From the NCBI RefSeq assembly GCF_035189165.1, contig NZ_CP045246.1, positions 2,170,001-2,234,000 on the forward strand: a DNA stretch of 64,000 nt, in the 5' to 3' direction. How positions within the stretch are numbered: position 1 is the stretch's first letter; every line of letters starts with the position of its first letter. A model generated the notes under the pieces. It was given only the letters and a program-made list of their open reading frames with translations, did not search any database and was not told the origin of the DNA. The position numbers and the translations under genes were made by a program. The DNA is from Arthrobacter sp. JZ12. GTDB taxonomy: Bacteria > Actinomycetota > Actinomycetes > Actinomycetales > Micrococcaceae. Of the stretch, positions 49,580-62,200 are shown piece by piece.

Positions 49580-50696
49580 TGAGGTCAGCGTAGTGCTCCC
49601 CAAGCTCGCGGCAACTCTTGCTGAGGCTGCGTTCCACTTCGACGAACTTCCTGGCAGTCCCACCCATGCCCATGTACGAGTGCTCGGGTAGCTCGATGAT
49701 AGCCCTAATCGCCTGGGCCAACTCGTCCAACTGGCCTTCTTGAACCAGCAGACCAGTGCTGTCCGGTATCATCATCTCCCGGAGACCACCAGAGTCATAG
49801 GCAACTACCGGCGTTCCACATGCTGCGGCCTCCAACGCAACCAGTCCAGCCGCCTCACGCGCGCCACGGTGCTCGCGGCTTGGAACAACGAGTACGCGTG
49901 CACTGCGCATCCAATCACGCACCGAGTGTCTGTTCAGCGAGCCGACCAATTCGATGTGCGGAAACTGCCAAGCCGCTTGAAGAACCTCTGCCTTCAATTG
50001 GCCGTCCCCCGCTATAACGAGTCTATGCCTTGCAGTTTTGCTCAGAATTTGGGATGCCATTACCAAATCACGAATTCCCTTACCTTCGCTAAGGCCCCCC
50101 ACAAATAGCACAACCGGTAATCCTTCGCGGGTGGTTTCCTCGAGCCTCTCGTCGAGCGGCTTGAAGTAGTCAGTGTCGACACCTTGATAATGCACTTCCA
50201 ACTTCTTGGAAGGCAATCCTGCCGACACGGCCGCTCCTGCCAAAAATTCGCTTACCGCAAGCAAGCGATCGCTCTGCCGACTGGTTCCCGCCATATTGAA
50301 CCTATGCCACCTAGCCATCGCAGTCGATGGCCGGCTGCTTAACGTAAAGACATCGGCACCGTGGAGCGTCGTCACAAGGGGAACTTGTGAACGTCGCGCA
50401 GCCTGCGTGGCTGGAGCGGACCAGGTTCCGAAGTGTTGGTGGATGATGTCGGGGCGGAACTTTCTCAAGCCAGACACCATGGCCGGAATGAAGGCCGGCA
50501 TCACAATCTCACGCCGTCGAAACCCAAGTCCCACCGCCGGTACATAGTCATGGATTGGGATCGACGTCTCAACACGTACGTCAGCCACTAGCGAAAACAT
50601 CTCGAAGTGATGAGCTGATTGCATCAACTGTGCGTGGGTTAGTGCGAAGTAGGTGGGCGGGATACGAAGCGTACCCTTCGTGAGTGCGACTCTCAT
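49563..50696 (-). CDS. Glycosyltransferase family 4
   Basis: A 377-residue GT-B enzyme. The N-terminal half carries IIHQHFGTWSAPATQAARRS and VPLVTTLHGADVFTLS. The C-terminal half has VLFVGGLSEGKGIRDLVMAS, RHRLVIAGDGQLK, a SREHRGAREAAGLVALEAAA (E-x7-E) motif and AYDSGGLREMM. This is the classic retaining GT4 pattern. It is last in the minus-strand glycan operon, 39 bases after the DUF2304 gene. The product linkage is unknown. Confidence 0.88.
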   Translation of the reverse strand: MRVALTKGTLRIPPTYFALTHAQLMQSAHHFEMFSLVADVRVETSIPIHDYVPAVGLGFRRREIVMPAFIPAMVSGLRKFRPDIIHQHFGTWSAPATQAARRSQVPLVTTLHGADVFTLSSRPSTAMARWHRFNMAGTSRQSDRLLAVSEFLAGAAVSAGLPSKKLEVHYQGVDTDYFKPLDERLEETTREGLPVVLFVGGLSEGKGIRDLVMASQILSKTARHRLVIAGDGQLKAEVLQAAWQFPHIELVGSLNRHSVRDWMRSARVLVVPSREHRGAREAAGLVALEAAACGTPVVAYDSGGLREMMIPDSTGLLVQEGQLDELAQAIRAIIELPEHSYMGMGGTARKFVEVERSLSKSCRELGEHYADLTMRAS

Positions 50697-50735
50697 AGCG
50701 CGCTAGCCTCTAAAAACCTGCTCCCATGGCAGCAA

Positions 50736-51116
50736 TCATGCATCGGTCTGAGAGCTCCTGCTCGGAGACCGCCCGTTCTCCCAGGGACGTTCAGCTTCAT
50801 CAAGCGCCACTCGACGCGCTAGCTTGGTGATCGAAGCTTCCATATGCCTGAAGCGCTGGTGCGTGGTGGACATGTAGACAAGAAAACTCACGATGAAGGC
50901 ATAGAGGACGAGATCTGTGCCTCTCCCGATACCAAGCAGGTGAGCGGTTGAAGTGAGCAGGCTTGGGAAGAAGATGGACAAGACGGCCGTGAGCGCGAAT
51001 AGCAGGACCATGATGCGCCGGACAGCCATATGCTTAGCATTAGAGCCACCCCTGATTAGCACCAGGGAAACGACGGCGACTGCTAGGACCAGCAGGATTT
51101 GGACAACAAATAGCAC
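50736..51116 (-). CDS. DUF2304 membrane protein
   Basis: This 126-residue protein with a GTG start has three hydrophobic helices (residues about 1-21, 33-53 and 67-85) and a polar C-terminus. DUF2304 proteins commonly sit beside GT2 genes of the DPM1 type, as here (six bases after the GT2 gene). They may anchor or assist the transferase at the membrane. The order and spacing support co-transcription. The function is not known. Confidence 0.75.
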   Translation of the reverse strand: MLFVVQILLVLAVAVVSLVLIRGGSNAKHMAVRRIMVLLFALTAVLSIFFPSLLTSTAHLLGIGRGTDLVLYAFIVSFLVYMSTTHQRFRHMEASITKLARRVALDEAERPWENGRSPSRSSQTDA

Positions 51117-51122
51117 GTTAAA

Positions 51123-51824
51123 TCACCTAAATAGGAGGTCAGCAATGATATTGACCGAGTTGAGAAGTGACTGGCCTTTGGATTTTGAATACTCGGTGTA
51201 GATGATCTGTACTGGGTGCTCTGTCCAGCGTGGTCGAAGTACCGCGAGCAACTGCACCAGTTCCGATGCGTGTGCCATTCGGTTCTGGGTGAGATGGATG
51301 TTGGCAGTGACACCACGGGAGAATGCCCGAAGGCCGTTGTGAGCGTCCGTGAGCGGCATGCCCGTAGTGAGCCGCGTCTGCAAGGCCGCAGTACGCAGGA
51401 CGATTCGCTTCAACCATCCTATATTTGTCCGGCTATCCAAGAATCTGGACCCCAGCACAACCTCTGCTTCCCCACAGTTAATCCGCTCCACCATGGCCGC
51501 GGCGTCTTCAACGCGATGCTGCCCGTCCGCGTCAAATGTGACTACACTCGACATCTCAGGATCCGAAAGGGCGTATTCGAACCCTGTCTGTAAGGCGGCA
51601 CCCTGTCCTAGATTGACCGGATGTTGAACGACGACGGCACCAGCATCCCGCGCGGCCTGCGCCGAAGTATCTGCGCTGCCGTCATCGACACAGACTACGT
51701 GCGGGAAGTGCGAAAGCAAGCCTTTGACAACTTCCCCGATAACTGGGGCCTCATTATATAGCGGGATAACGACCCAAGTACGACTCACTCCACAATCATC
51801 CCACACTGGGCGGTCATCCCTCAT
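51123..51824 (-). CDS. Glycosyltransferase family 2 (DPM1-like)
   Basis: The start is uncertain: an ATG at 51824 and a GTG at 51788 are both possible. The first overlaps the previous gene by 11 bases. The protein (about 233 residues) has the GT-A signature WVVIPLYNEAPVIGEVVKG, VVCVDDGSADTSAQAA, NLGQGAALQTGFEYAL and the DxD-type VVTFDADGQHRVED, followed by VLGSRFLD. Polyprenyl-phosphate sugar synthases and related enzymes share this. There are no C-terminal membrane helices. The neighbouring DUF2304 membrane protein may provide the membrane contact. Confidence 0.85.
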   Translation of the reverse strand: MRDDRPVWDDCGVSRTWVVIPLYNEAPVIGEVVKGLLSHFPHVVCVDDGSADTSAQAARDAGAVVVQHPVNLGQGAALQTGFEYALSDPEMSSVVTFDADGQHRVEDAAAMVERINCGEAEVVLGSRFLDSRTNIGWLKRIVLRTAALQTRLTTGMPLTDAHNGLRAFSRGVTANIHLTQNRMAHASELVQLLAVLRPRWTEHPVQIIYTEYSKSKGQSLLNSVNIIADLLFR

Positions 51825-53829
51825 CGGACGAGCATGCTTCAATTTCAAAAATGCGCGCCGTTCCAGCACTCTCCACCAGTTTCAGGGACCCCTCTTCTAT
51901 GTCAATTGTTGTGAGACCTTCCATGTCCTTCCGGTGGACAATATCCGGTAGATACCGCGCGTCGTCATCATAGAAATGCGTGATTCCCCGTTCTTCAATG
52001 AGACGACACACATTCTGGTCGAACCCTAGGTCGTTGAAGTGATTCCCCAAATATCGAGCATCCGAACTCCAACTACCAGACAGCGTCGAAAAGACTGTCG
52101 GAATGCCCGACATGGCGTATGCGAACGCTGCTCCAGACGTGGGGTCCCCCACGATCTTTGCATCCGGTGGAAGGGTTTCGTCCAGATTTCGAAGCATTTG
52201 CAATTCATCCCAGCCAACAAGGCCCTGCGCCCATCCCAAGTGGTCCACATAATCAGCTTCGAGTCGGTCCTGCCGTACGTCCGCCCTAAACAAATTCGTT
52301 CCAGCAAGCATTACCACCACGAGGAAGATCGCTGTGCTAACGGGAAGTAGGCCACCAGGCTTCAGGTGATCAGCGCCCCCCCAATCTCGCCCAGACCTGG
52401 CTAAGGTAGTTGTTTTCGTGAGCAGCCATCTGGAGAGGTTGACGATCGAGTAGACCGCGATCACGATCGTGAAAATCGGGACGAGCCCTCCCAGCCGAAC
52501 AGGATCGGAGTACCAAAACCCAACGATAGGACGAAGAAAGCTGTCCTGCCCCGCCGCAATCATGTAAAGGGCTATTGAAAAGTAATAGGTGACAGCGATC
52601 CATCGATGCTGCCGATAGGCAAGCATCCGCAACGATCCGAGAAGGGCCAAGAGCCCCATCACCCAGAACTCTTGCGTATTACCGTGACCGATCGGACCAA
52701 GCATCGCATCAAAGATCGCTTCACCCATTGCCTGAGCTCCAGACTCGAATCCCTGGGACTGAAAGCCGAAGACTGTCCTGAAGGCAGGCACCGAAAAAAT
52801 CGCAACAACTAGTGATCCAGCAATCACTACAGGGATAGCAATCAAACGAAGAAGCGGTCCTCGGCGTCCGGATCGACGCAAAATAGCGATGCGCCGTAGG
52901 TAATAGATAGAGATGAGAGGCGCCGACAAGTACAGCCAGGAGAAGATCCCAGTTGGGTGAGCCAGACCAGTGCCAGCGAGAATTGTCAGCATCACGACAG
53001 TGAATCTCAGCTTGGGACGAACGTGTCCGGCATCGCGAATAGCGAATACTGTAATCCCAATAAGCACGGGCACGAACGCAAGCCCAAGTGCAGTAGGCCA
53101 CAGTGTGCCGTACGAAATCATTCGCGCCGGAAATGCGAGGAAGCCGGCGGCAAGTATCGGTGTAATGAGGAATGCCGCCCTGAAATTGGGAAAACAGCAT
53201 TGCACCAGGTAGGTCATGGAGATCGGCCAAATAATACACGCCAGTATGATCGCCGACATATTTATGGAAACGCTGATTTGTTCATTGAGAACACCGAGGC
53301 TCAGCACGTCGTGCCATCCACCCGGATAGTAGCGTGGACTCCTTAGATCACTGCCTATCGCACCGAGCGCAAGACTGGAGCCATTGCCCGTCTCGAGGAT
53401 CCAGCGGATGGCGCTGTGATGATAGACCGAATCCCAGGTCAGAGCCGGGATGTCCGGACGATCCATTCCGTACTTGATCGGGAGCACCGACAAAGGAAGC
53501 GACAGCACGAGCCCAATCCCAATCAGAGCTGAGTCGCGTTTTCCATTACCAGGTCCAATAGTTCGCCATTTCCAACGGCCGACAGTAGCAAAAAGCAACG
53601 CAACGATCGCCGAAACAGATGTGGCGGCTATGCCGACCAACAGATTCCAGTGGAGACCCAGTGGCGCGGCTGCTATCGCTGCTAGCCCAAGAACTCCCAC
53701 CGAAACAGCGGGCGCAGCCGCGAAGATCAGCAGTCCCTTCAACCGGGCTGCGCTGAGAACTGCCAGTCCGGGAACATAAAAGAGCAACAACAGCAACAGA
53801 CCAGCGGGAATTGCATCCCACCAACTCAC
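51814..53829 (-). CDS. DUF6541 multi-pass membrane protein
   Basis: A 671-residue protein with a GTG start and about 14 hydrophobic helices through residue 530, then a soluble C-terminal domain (about 540-671; GWDELQMLRNLDETLPPDAK, GISTVF-like segments). The layout resembles GT-C glycosyltransferases and DUF6541 proteins of actinobacterial surface-glycan loci. In such enzymes the catalytic Asp lies in the first extracytoplasmic loop (here YGMDRPDIPALTWDSVYHHS). It probably transfers a sugar from a lipid carrier outside the membrane. Overlaps the following GT2 gene. Confidence 0.7.
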   Translation of the reverse strand: MSWWDAIPAGLLLLLLFYVPGLAVLSAARLKGLLIFAAAPAVSVGVLGLAAIAAAPLGLHWNLLVGIAATSVSAIVALLFATVGRWKWRTIGPGNGKRDSALIGIGLVLSLPLSVLPIKYGMDRPDIPALTWDSVYHHSAIRWILETGNGSSLALGAIGSDLRSPRYYPGGWHDVLSLGVLNEQISVSINMSAIILACIIWPISMTYLVQCCFPNFRAAFLITPILAAGFLAFPARMISYGTLWPTALGLAFVPVLIGITVFAIRDAGHVRPKLRFTVVMLTILAGTGLAHPTGIFSWLYLSAPLISIYYLRRIAILRRSGRRGPLLRLIAIPVVIAGSLVVAIFSVPAFRTVFGFQSQGFESGAQAMGEAIFDAMLGPIGHGNTQEFWVMGLLALLGSLRMLAYRQHRWIAVTYYFSIALYMIAAGQDSFLRPIVGFWYSDPVRLGGLVPIFTIVIAVYSIVNLSRWLLTKTTTLARSGRDWGGADHLKPGGLLPVSTAIFLVVVMLAGTNLFRADVRQDRLEADYVDHLGWAQGLVGWDELQMLRNLDETLPPDAKIVGDPTSGAAFAYAMSGIPTVFSTLSGSWSSDARYLGNHFNDLGFDQNVCRLIEERGITHFYDDDARYLPDIVHRKDMEGLTTIDIEEGSLKLVESAGTARIFEIEACSSDEG

Positions 53830-53873
53830 AACTAGGTCCTCTCTCCACCGCTAACGCGGCCGAACGTCCAAAA

Positions 53874-54602
53874 TTACTCCCCGCGGAGCCTACGCACAGC
53901 CTCATGCACCGGAGCGTCCAACACTATGTGACCGTGCTCCAGTACGACGCCCCGTTTGCAAATCTGCGCCACAAGGTCCAGATCGTGGCTGACTACCATC
54001 AATGTCTTTCCGGCATCAGCTAAGTCCTTGATTTTCTCAATGCATTTTCTTTGGAATGGCTCATCCCCGACCGCCAAGATCTCATCGACCAGAAAGACCT
54101 CAGGATCAGTATGAACCGCTACAGAAAACGCCAGCCGAAGGTACATTCCAGATGAGTAGAACTTGACTTCGGTGTCAATGAACTGACCGATCTCGGAAAA
54201 TTCGACAATCGAGTCGAAGCGTTCGTCGATCTGAGCTTGCGTCATGCCGAGGATGGCACCGTTCAGGTATACGTTATCCCGTCCGCTCAGGTCCGGGTGG
54301 AATCCCGCACCTACCTCTATTAGTCCAGCTACGCGTCCCCTGGTCCGAACACTGCCGCTGTCGGGAAGCATCACACCGGAGATGTGCTTCAGAAGGGTCG
54401 ATTTGCCGGACCCGTTCAAACCGAGGAGGGCTACAGTTTCCCCCGCTTCGACAGTGAGGTCTACGCCCTTCAGCGCGTGAAACTTCTCCGAGAGATCCCC
54501 CTTGCGCCCTTTCACAAGCCAAACAAAAGCTTCCTTGATGGACCGGGTGTGGCGGAGCACGAACTGCTTGGAAACGCTTCGGACTTCTATCGCAGTTGCC
54601 AC
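53874..54602 (-). CDS. wzt: Polysaccharide ABC exporter ATPase (Wzt/TagH-like)
   Basis: A 242-residue nucleotide-binding subunit: Walker A GLNGSGKSTLL, a Q-loop region with AGLIEVGAGFHPDLSGRDNV, signature YSSGMYLRLAFSVA, Walker B VFLVDEILAVGD and H-loop VVSHDLD. The signature and the GAGFHPDLSGR segment are typical of O-antigen and teichoic-acid exporters. It lacks the C-terminal carbohydrate-binding domain of some Wzt proteins, so chain-end recognition is not by this subunit. It abuts the permease gene without a gap. Confidence 0.9.
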   Translation of the reverse strand: MATAIEVRSVSKQFVLRHTRSIKEAFVWLVKGRKGDLSEKFHALKGVDLTVEAGETVALLGLNGSGKSTLLKHISGVMLPDSGSVRTRGRVAGLIEVGAGFHPDLSGRDNVYLNGAILGMTQAQIDERFDSIVEFSEIGQFIDTEVKFYSSGMYLRLAFSVAVHTDPEVFLVDEILAVGDEPFQRKCIEKIKDLADAGKTLMVVSHDLDLVAQICKRGVVLEHGHIVLDAPVHEAVRRLRGE

Positions 54603-55462
54603 TTACAACTCCTGTGCGAAGCGCCCCTCAAGGCGCCGGAAGGTGAACTGACCTAGCAGGATGACCCCAATTGCGATAGCTAACCCGATCGGTAGCCACA
54701 ACCCGAAGAGGTCGGGAGGAGCGAGCGTGGAAGGGTCGGTATCGGCTGTCGTTGTAGGTTTCCAGAAAGCAAAGTGAAACAACTCGACTGCGATTGTTAG
54801 CGGATTGCATTGGTAGATCCAAAGGAACGTAGACCCCAATGTGTCCCTAACCATGGTCCAGGAATACAGAACCGGTGACGCCCAAGTGGCGATCATAAGG
54901 AGCATGTCCACAAAGTTCTCGGAGTCCCTGAAATACACATTTGCTGCTCCGAAGAACAGTCCCAATCCGGTAGCCAACAGCGCCACGATTACGAAACCCG
55001 CCAGCGCGGCAGCAATCTCCGCCGGACCAGGCCGCCAACCCGTTAACATGCAGGCAATCAAAAGAACAACGAGTTGCGGCACAAAGTGCACTGCAGACAC
55101 CCACACGGAAGCAACCGGGAACAATTCGCGGGGGAGGTAAATCTTTTTGATCAGCCCTCCGTTCCCGACTATCGAGCGCGACGCGTTACCCAGAGCCTCA
55201 GTGAAGAAGTTGATGAGGACGATTCCCGAGAACAGGTATATGGGATAATTCTCCGTACTCCTGTTCATACCGAGAAAGACGCCTAAGGCGAACCAGAAAA
55301 CGACGAACTGCACGCCGGGCTTCACATACGACCAGAGTAGCCCCAGCACGGACCCCCTGTATCGTACCTTCAGTTCCTTCGCTACCAACAACTTGAGCAG
55401 GAATCGCGATCGGACGACGTCTCGCAATCCTTTGCCCAAGCCGGGTGTGACCAGCTCCGCGC

Positions 55463-55466
<4 letters not shown>
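54603..55466 (-). CDS. wzm: Polysaccharide ABC exporter permease (Wzm/TagG-like)
   Basis: A 287-residue membrane subunit with a TTG start that overlaps the glfT2 stop by four bases (TTGA). ABC-2 type permease: LVAKELKVRYRGSVLGLLWS, five to six membrane helices, and the typical FFGAANVYFRDSENFVDMLL and TWASPVLYSW segments. With Wzt it exports the lipid-linked glycan, here probably a galactofuranose-containing polymer given the adjacent glfT2 and glf genes. In mycobacteria a similar pair sits beside the same genes. Confidence 0.9.
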
Positions 55467-58704
<3,238 letters not shown>

Positions 58705-58769
58705 TCAAGGTTACCCGACCGCCCATCCTTCGGCGCATTGGCATAGGCACAACGTCTAGAGTTGGCTCC

Positions 58770-59930
58770 ATGCGCCCAGCAATCCTTTGTGTCTCCTTTT
58801 CTGAGATAGTCGCGGACGCCCGCGTGCTTCGCCAGCTCGATTTGCTAGCCGAATACGGCGACGTGACCACGCTCGGCTATGGCCCGAAACCTGCGTCCGC
58901 GTCCGTACACTTGGAAGTCGACTCGAGTTTAGCTTCCCTTCCTCAGACTCCGCTGGGCGTGGCTTTTTTGGCTGCCCGAATCCATTCCAAGGCCTCGATG
59001 ATGGCGCCGGCGGTACAGCGTGCGCTACAGCTTGTCCAAGGTCACACCTACGACCTGATTGTGGCGAACGAAGCGCGTGCCCTTCCTTTTGCGCATCAGA
59101 TCGCCGATGGGACTCCGGTGTGGGGCGACATGCACGAGTGGGCGCCCGAGGAACGGGTACAGGTACTGTCCTGGCGCCTTCTCGTTGCTCCCCTTATGAC
59201 TTACGTCTGTAGACGATACCTTCCCTCGACTGACGCCATCTCTGTTGTGAACGATTCCATCGGCGAGCTTTATGCAAAGAATTTCGGTTGCACGACTGAG
59301 ACGGTGCGCAACGCACGGCCGTTCGTGGATCTCACTCCTCAGCCTCTCGCCGATGGTCCAATCCGCCTGGTGCACAGCGGGGCCGCCGTCCCCGGACGGA
59401 ATCTGGAAGGCATGATAGAAGCGGTTCATCAGCTTGGTGACGCTTACACTCTCGACTTCTACCTGATCGAGGCACGGGATAACGGCAAATACCTTCAAAA
59501 GATCAAGCAAATCGCCGGGGACAGCCAACAGATCCGCTTCCACCCATCGGTCGCACCAAACGATCTGCCCATCGTTCTCAATCAATACGATCTAGGCATC
59601 TACAGCCTTCCGCCGCGCACCCGCAACCAAGCACTGATGCTGCCCAATAAGTTCTTCGATTTTGTTCAGGCGCGCCTGGGCATCGTCTTCAGCCCTTCAC
59701 CTGAAACTTCACGCCTGATCGACGAGTATCAGGTGGGAGCAGTGGCAGAGGACTTTTCCCCCGCATCCCTCGCAAGAGCGATCAAGTCGCTCTCTCGGCA
59801 GCGTATTTCAGCCCTGAAGGAAAACACTCACAGGCATGCCCGAAGCCTCAGCTCGCAAACTGACGACCTGGTTGTCCGAGGGATCATCACCCGCCTGCTA
59901 TCAACGAGGCATGAGCCAAGCAACCGGTAG
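58770..59930 (+). CDS. Glycosyltransferase (GT4-like)
   Basis: A 386-residue GT-B protein divergent from glf. It starts ILCVSFSEIVADARVLRQLD, then HEWAPEERVQVLSWRLL and AISVVNDSIGELYAKNF, and the C-terminal half has IRLVHSGAAVPGRNLEG, YTLDFYLIEA and MLPNKFFDFVQARLGIVFSP. The K-x-x-x-F-E-like KFFDFVQ motif fits the donor site. It is followed ten bases later by wecB on the same strand, so they may be transcribed together. Confidence 0.8.
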   Translation: MRPAILCVSFSEIVADARVLRQLDLLAEYGDVTTLGYGPKPASASVHLEVDSSLASLPQTPLGVAFLAARIHSKASMMAPAVQRALQLVQGHTYDLIVANEARALPFAHQIADGTPVWGDMHEWAPEERVQVLSWRLLVAPLMTYVCRRYLPSTDAISVVNDSIGELYAKNFGCTTETVRNARPFVDLTPQPLADGPIRLVHSGAAVPGRNLEGMIEAVHQLGDAYTLDFYLIEARDNGKYLQKIKQIAGDSQQIRFHPSVAPNDLPIVLNQYDLGIYSLPPRTRNQALMLPNKFFDFVQARLGIVFSPSPETSRLIDEYQVGAVAEDFSPASLARAIKSLSRQRISALKENTHRHARSLSSQTDDLVVRGIITRLLSTRHEPSNR

Positions 59931-59940
59931 GCTGAGAACC

Positions 59941-61008
59941 ATGCGTATTCTCAGCGTGGTTGGCGCGCGCCCTCAATTCGTCAAGTTGGCTCCAATAGCA
60001 TCTGCCATGAAGGGCAAGGTCGAACACCTGATCGCCCACACCGGTCAGCATTACGACGAACTTATGTCGGATGTCTTCTTCCAGGATCTCGGCATTCCCG
60101 AACCGGATTTCAACCTCGGTGTTGGTTCCGGCCCGCATGGACGTCAAACGGGCGCGATGCTCGCCGGACTCGAGGAAGTCTTCGAGGAAGCGCGCCCGGA
60201 CTGGGTACTCGTCTACGGAGACACGAATTCCACACTTGCAGCGGCGGTCGCTGCGGTAAAGATGCACATCCCCGTCGCGCACCTGGAAGCAGGACTTCGG
60301 TCGTTCAACCGCAGGATGCCTGAAGAGCACAACCGGGTGCTAACTGATCATGCGTCGGACCTGCTGCTGGCTCCTACGGAAGTGGCGATGAAGCATCTTG
60401 CAAGCGAAGGCCTGACGGACCGCAGCGTCCTGGTGGGCGACGTGATGACGGACGTTCTTTACCTGACCCGGGACGCGGTGAGCGAACGGCAGGAGCCGTT
60501 GCCGCAAGGGTTCGACGCCGGCGCTTACTACGTGAGTACGATCCACCGCCCGGACAACACTGATGACGCCGGAAGGCTCGCCCAGATCATCGGGCAACTC
60601 GCGGAACTGGACAAGCCTGTGCTTCTACTGGCTCACCCCAGACTTCGCTCCCTCGCTGACCAGCATGGCATCGCGTTGGATTCAGGCGCCCTGACCGCAA
60701 TCGATCCTCTCGCCTATCCGCAGCTCGTCAATGCGGTGCAGGGATCTGCGGGTGTGGTGACCGATTCGGGCGGGCTCCAGAAGGAAGCGTTCCTGTTGCG
60801 CGTTCCCTGCACCACGGTCCGACCCGAAACGGAGTGGGTTGAGACCGTGGAGCTGGGGTGGAACGTTCTGGTGTCAGAGAACCTCAACCAACTGGCAACG
60901 GCCGTGACCCGATCTGCTCCCGCGCCAACTGACGCGGCGCCTTATGGAACTGGCCGAGCGGCGCAGCAAGTCGTGACGGCACTACTTAACGGGTTGGGCC
61001 GGTCCTGA
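59941..61008 (+). CDS. wecB: UDP-N-acetylglucosamine 2-epimerase
   Basis: The start at the ATG at 59941 (355 residues) is preferred. A longer open frame overlaps the previous gene by 95 bases without a domain. It has the WecB signature MRILSVVGARPQFVKLAPI, HTGQHYDELMSDVFFQDL, GDTNSTLAAAVAAVKM, HLEAGLRSFNRRMPEEHNRV and VTDSGGLQKEAFLL. It converts UDP-GlcNAc to UDP-ManNAc, a sugar-nucleotide precursor for surface glycans. A strong terminator follows. Confidence 0.95.
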   Translation: MRILSVVGARPQFVKLAPIASAMKGKVEHLIAHTGQHYDELMSDVFFQDLGIPEPDFNLGVGSGPHGRQTGAMLAGLEEVFEEARPDWVLVYGDTNSTLAAAVAAVKMHIPVAHLEAGLRSFNRRMPEEHNRVLTDHASDLLLAPTEVAMKHLASEGLTDRSVLVGDVMTDVLYLTRDAVSERQEPLPQGFDAGAYYVSTIHRPDNTDDAGRLAQIIGQLAELDKPVLLLAHPRLRSLADQHGIALDSGALTAIDPLAYPQLVNAVQGSAGVVTDSGGLQKEAFLLRVPCTTVRPETEWVETVELGWNVLVSENLNQLATAVTRSAPAPTDAAPYGTGRAAQQVVTALLNGLGRS

Positions 61009-61011
61009 CCG

Positions 61012-61056
61012 AACGCTGGCGGAGGACCGATACCACGGTCCTCCGCCAGCGTTTTT
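61012..61056 (+). terminator. Strong hairpin terminator between convergent genes
   Basis: A perfect 18-bp stem (arms 61,012-61,029 and 61,036-61,053, six-base loop) is followed by a T-run. It lies just after the wecB stop and just after the end of the convergent glycosyltransferase gene at 61,067. It should end transcription from both sides, though the T-run favours the plus strand. Confidence 0.95.
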
Positions 61057-61066
61057 CAGTCCTGCG

Positions 61067-62200
61067 TCAGCGCACCGCAGCCTGTACTACGGCCGCAGCC
61101 CGCCTGCCTGCTGTCTTGAGTGACGCGTTCTCTTGTACCCACCGAACTCGGTTCTCGGGGCTTTCGTCCGACTCCTCCAGGAGCTTCCGCATCGCTGCAG
61201 CCACCTTTTCGGACTGATACGGGACGCTCTCCCCAAGACCATTCCCGGACACCATTTCTGCCGACGCACCGGCGCCTGCGAAAACGACGGCCGTACCGCA
61301 CGCCGCGGCAGCATAGATCTTCGTCGGCTTCGCGAAGTCATAACCCTTATTCGGCACAATGCTCACTAGCGCGCCCGCGGCTCCCCGGATCCATGCAGCC
61401 GTCTCACCGGGAGGTCGGACTCCGCCGAATACGACTCGGCCTGGAGCAACGCGTTCGGCCAGCTTTCGGAGATCCGGCTCAGATGACCCCTGCCCAAAAA
61501 AGTACAAGCGCACATCTTTTCTGTCGTGAAGCTGCGCCAGTGCGTGAATGAAGACTTCAGCTCCCTGCCACTCCGACATAGTGCCTGTGTAGACGAAGTA
61601 GGGGTGCCCGGGCTGCTCCGAGACGCCGCCGGGACTGAAAGTCTCAGTATCGATGCCGTTTCCTACGACGTGGACTCTGTCGGAGGGCACACCGAACTGT
61701 CCCAATTGGTCTGCGACGCCCTCAGAGATCGCAACGACGCCCGCTGCGTTCCGCAGGGCAATCCCTTCCACCCATCGCATCACTGAGACCACCGGAGCGG
61801 ACGCACCCATGGCGACTAACGCGTCCGTCCAGACGTCAGCAGCGTAGTAGACGTATGGACGTTTGCGGAGCCACGAGGAAACAGCCACCATCAGGCCCGT
61901 CGTGGGAGGCGGCTCAGAAACGACGACGTCAGCGGAAGTGAAGAGAAGCCGAAAAAACAAGGGTAGGTCGAAACTCAGGTACTGAATGTATCCCCGAACG
62001 TTTCCACCCGCGTCCCGCAATACCGGCCAGCGGGACACCTTCTTTTCCGGTTTGTATCCTTGTACAGGGGGCCGTGTTGTCAGCACGACGACGGACGAAC
62101 CTCCGGTTTCCAGCGCTTCTGCGAGGGCCTTCAGGCGGAATGCAGCGGCACCTACTTCCGGCGGATACAACCGGGTTGCAAGAACTACGCGGATAGTCAC
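61067..62200 (-). CDS. Glycosyltransferase (WbuB/GT4-like)
   Basis: A 377-residue GT-B enzyme with a GTG start that overlaps the upstream oxidoreductase stop by four bases (GTGA). The N-terminal half shows LYPPEVGAAAFRLKALAEAL, EPPPTTGLMVAVSSWLRKR and YVYYAADVWTDALVA. The C-terminal half has FVYTGTMSEWQGAEVFIHAL, GRVVFGGVRPPGETAAW and KIYAAAACGTAVVFAG. Members similar to WbuB transfer N-acetylated amino sugars to lipid carriers or repeats. It is the last gene of the minus-strand aminosugar unit. Confidence 0.85.
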   Translation of the reverse strand: MTIRVVLATRLYPPEVGAAAFRLKALAEALETGGSSVVVLTTRPPVQGYKPEKKVSRWPVLRDAGGNVRGYIQYLSFDLPLFFRLLFTSADVVVSEPPPTTGLMVAVSSWLRKRPYVYYAADVWTDALVAMGASAPVVSVMRWVEGIALRNAAGVVAISEGVADQLGQFGVPSDRVHVVGNGIDTETFSPGGVSEQPGHPYFVYTGTMSEWQGAEVFIHALAQLHDRKDVRLYFFGQGSSEPDLRKLAERVAPGRVVFGGVRPPGETAAWIRGAAGALVSIVPNKGYDFAKPTKIYAAAACGTAVVFAGAGASAEMVSGNGLGESVPYQSEKVAAAMRKLLEESDESPENRVRWVQENASLKTAGRRAAAVVQAAVR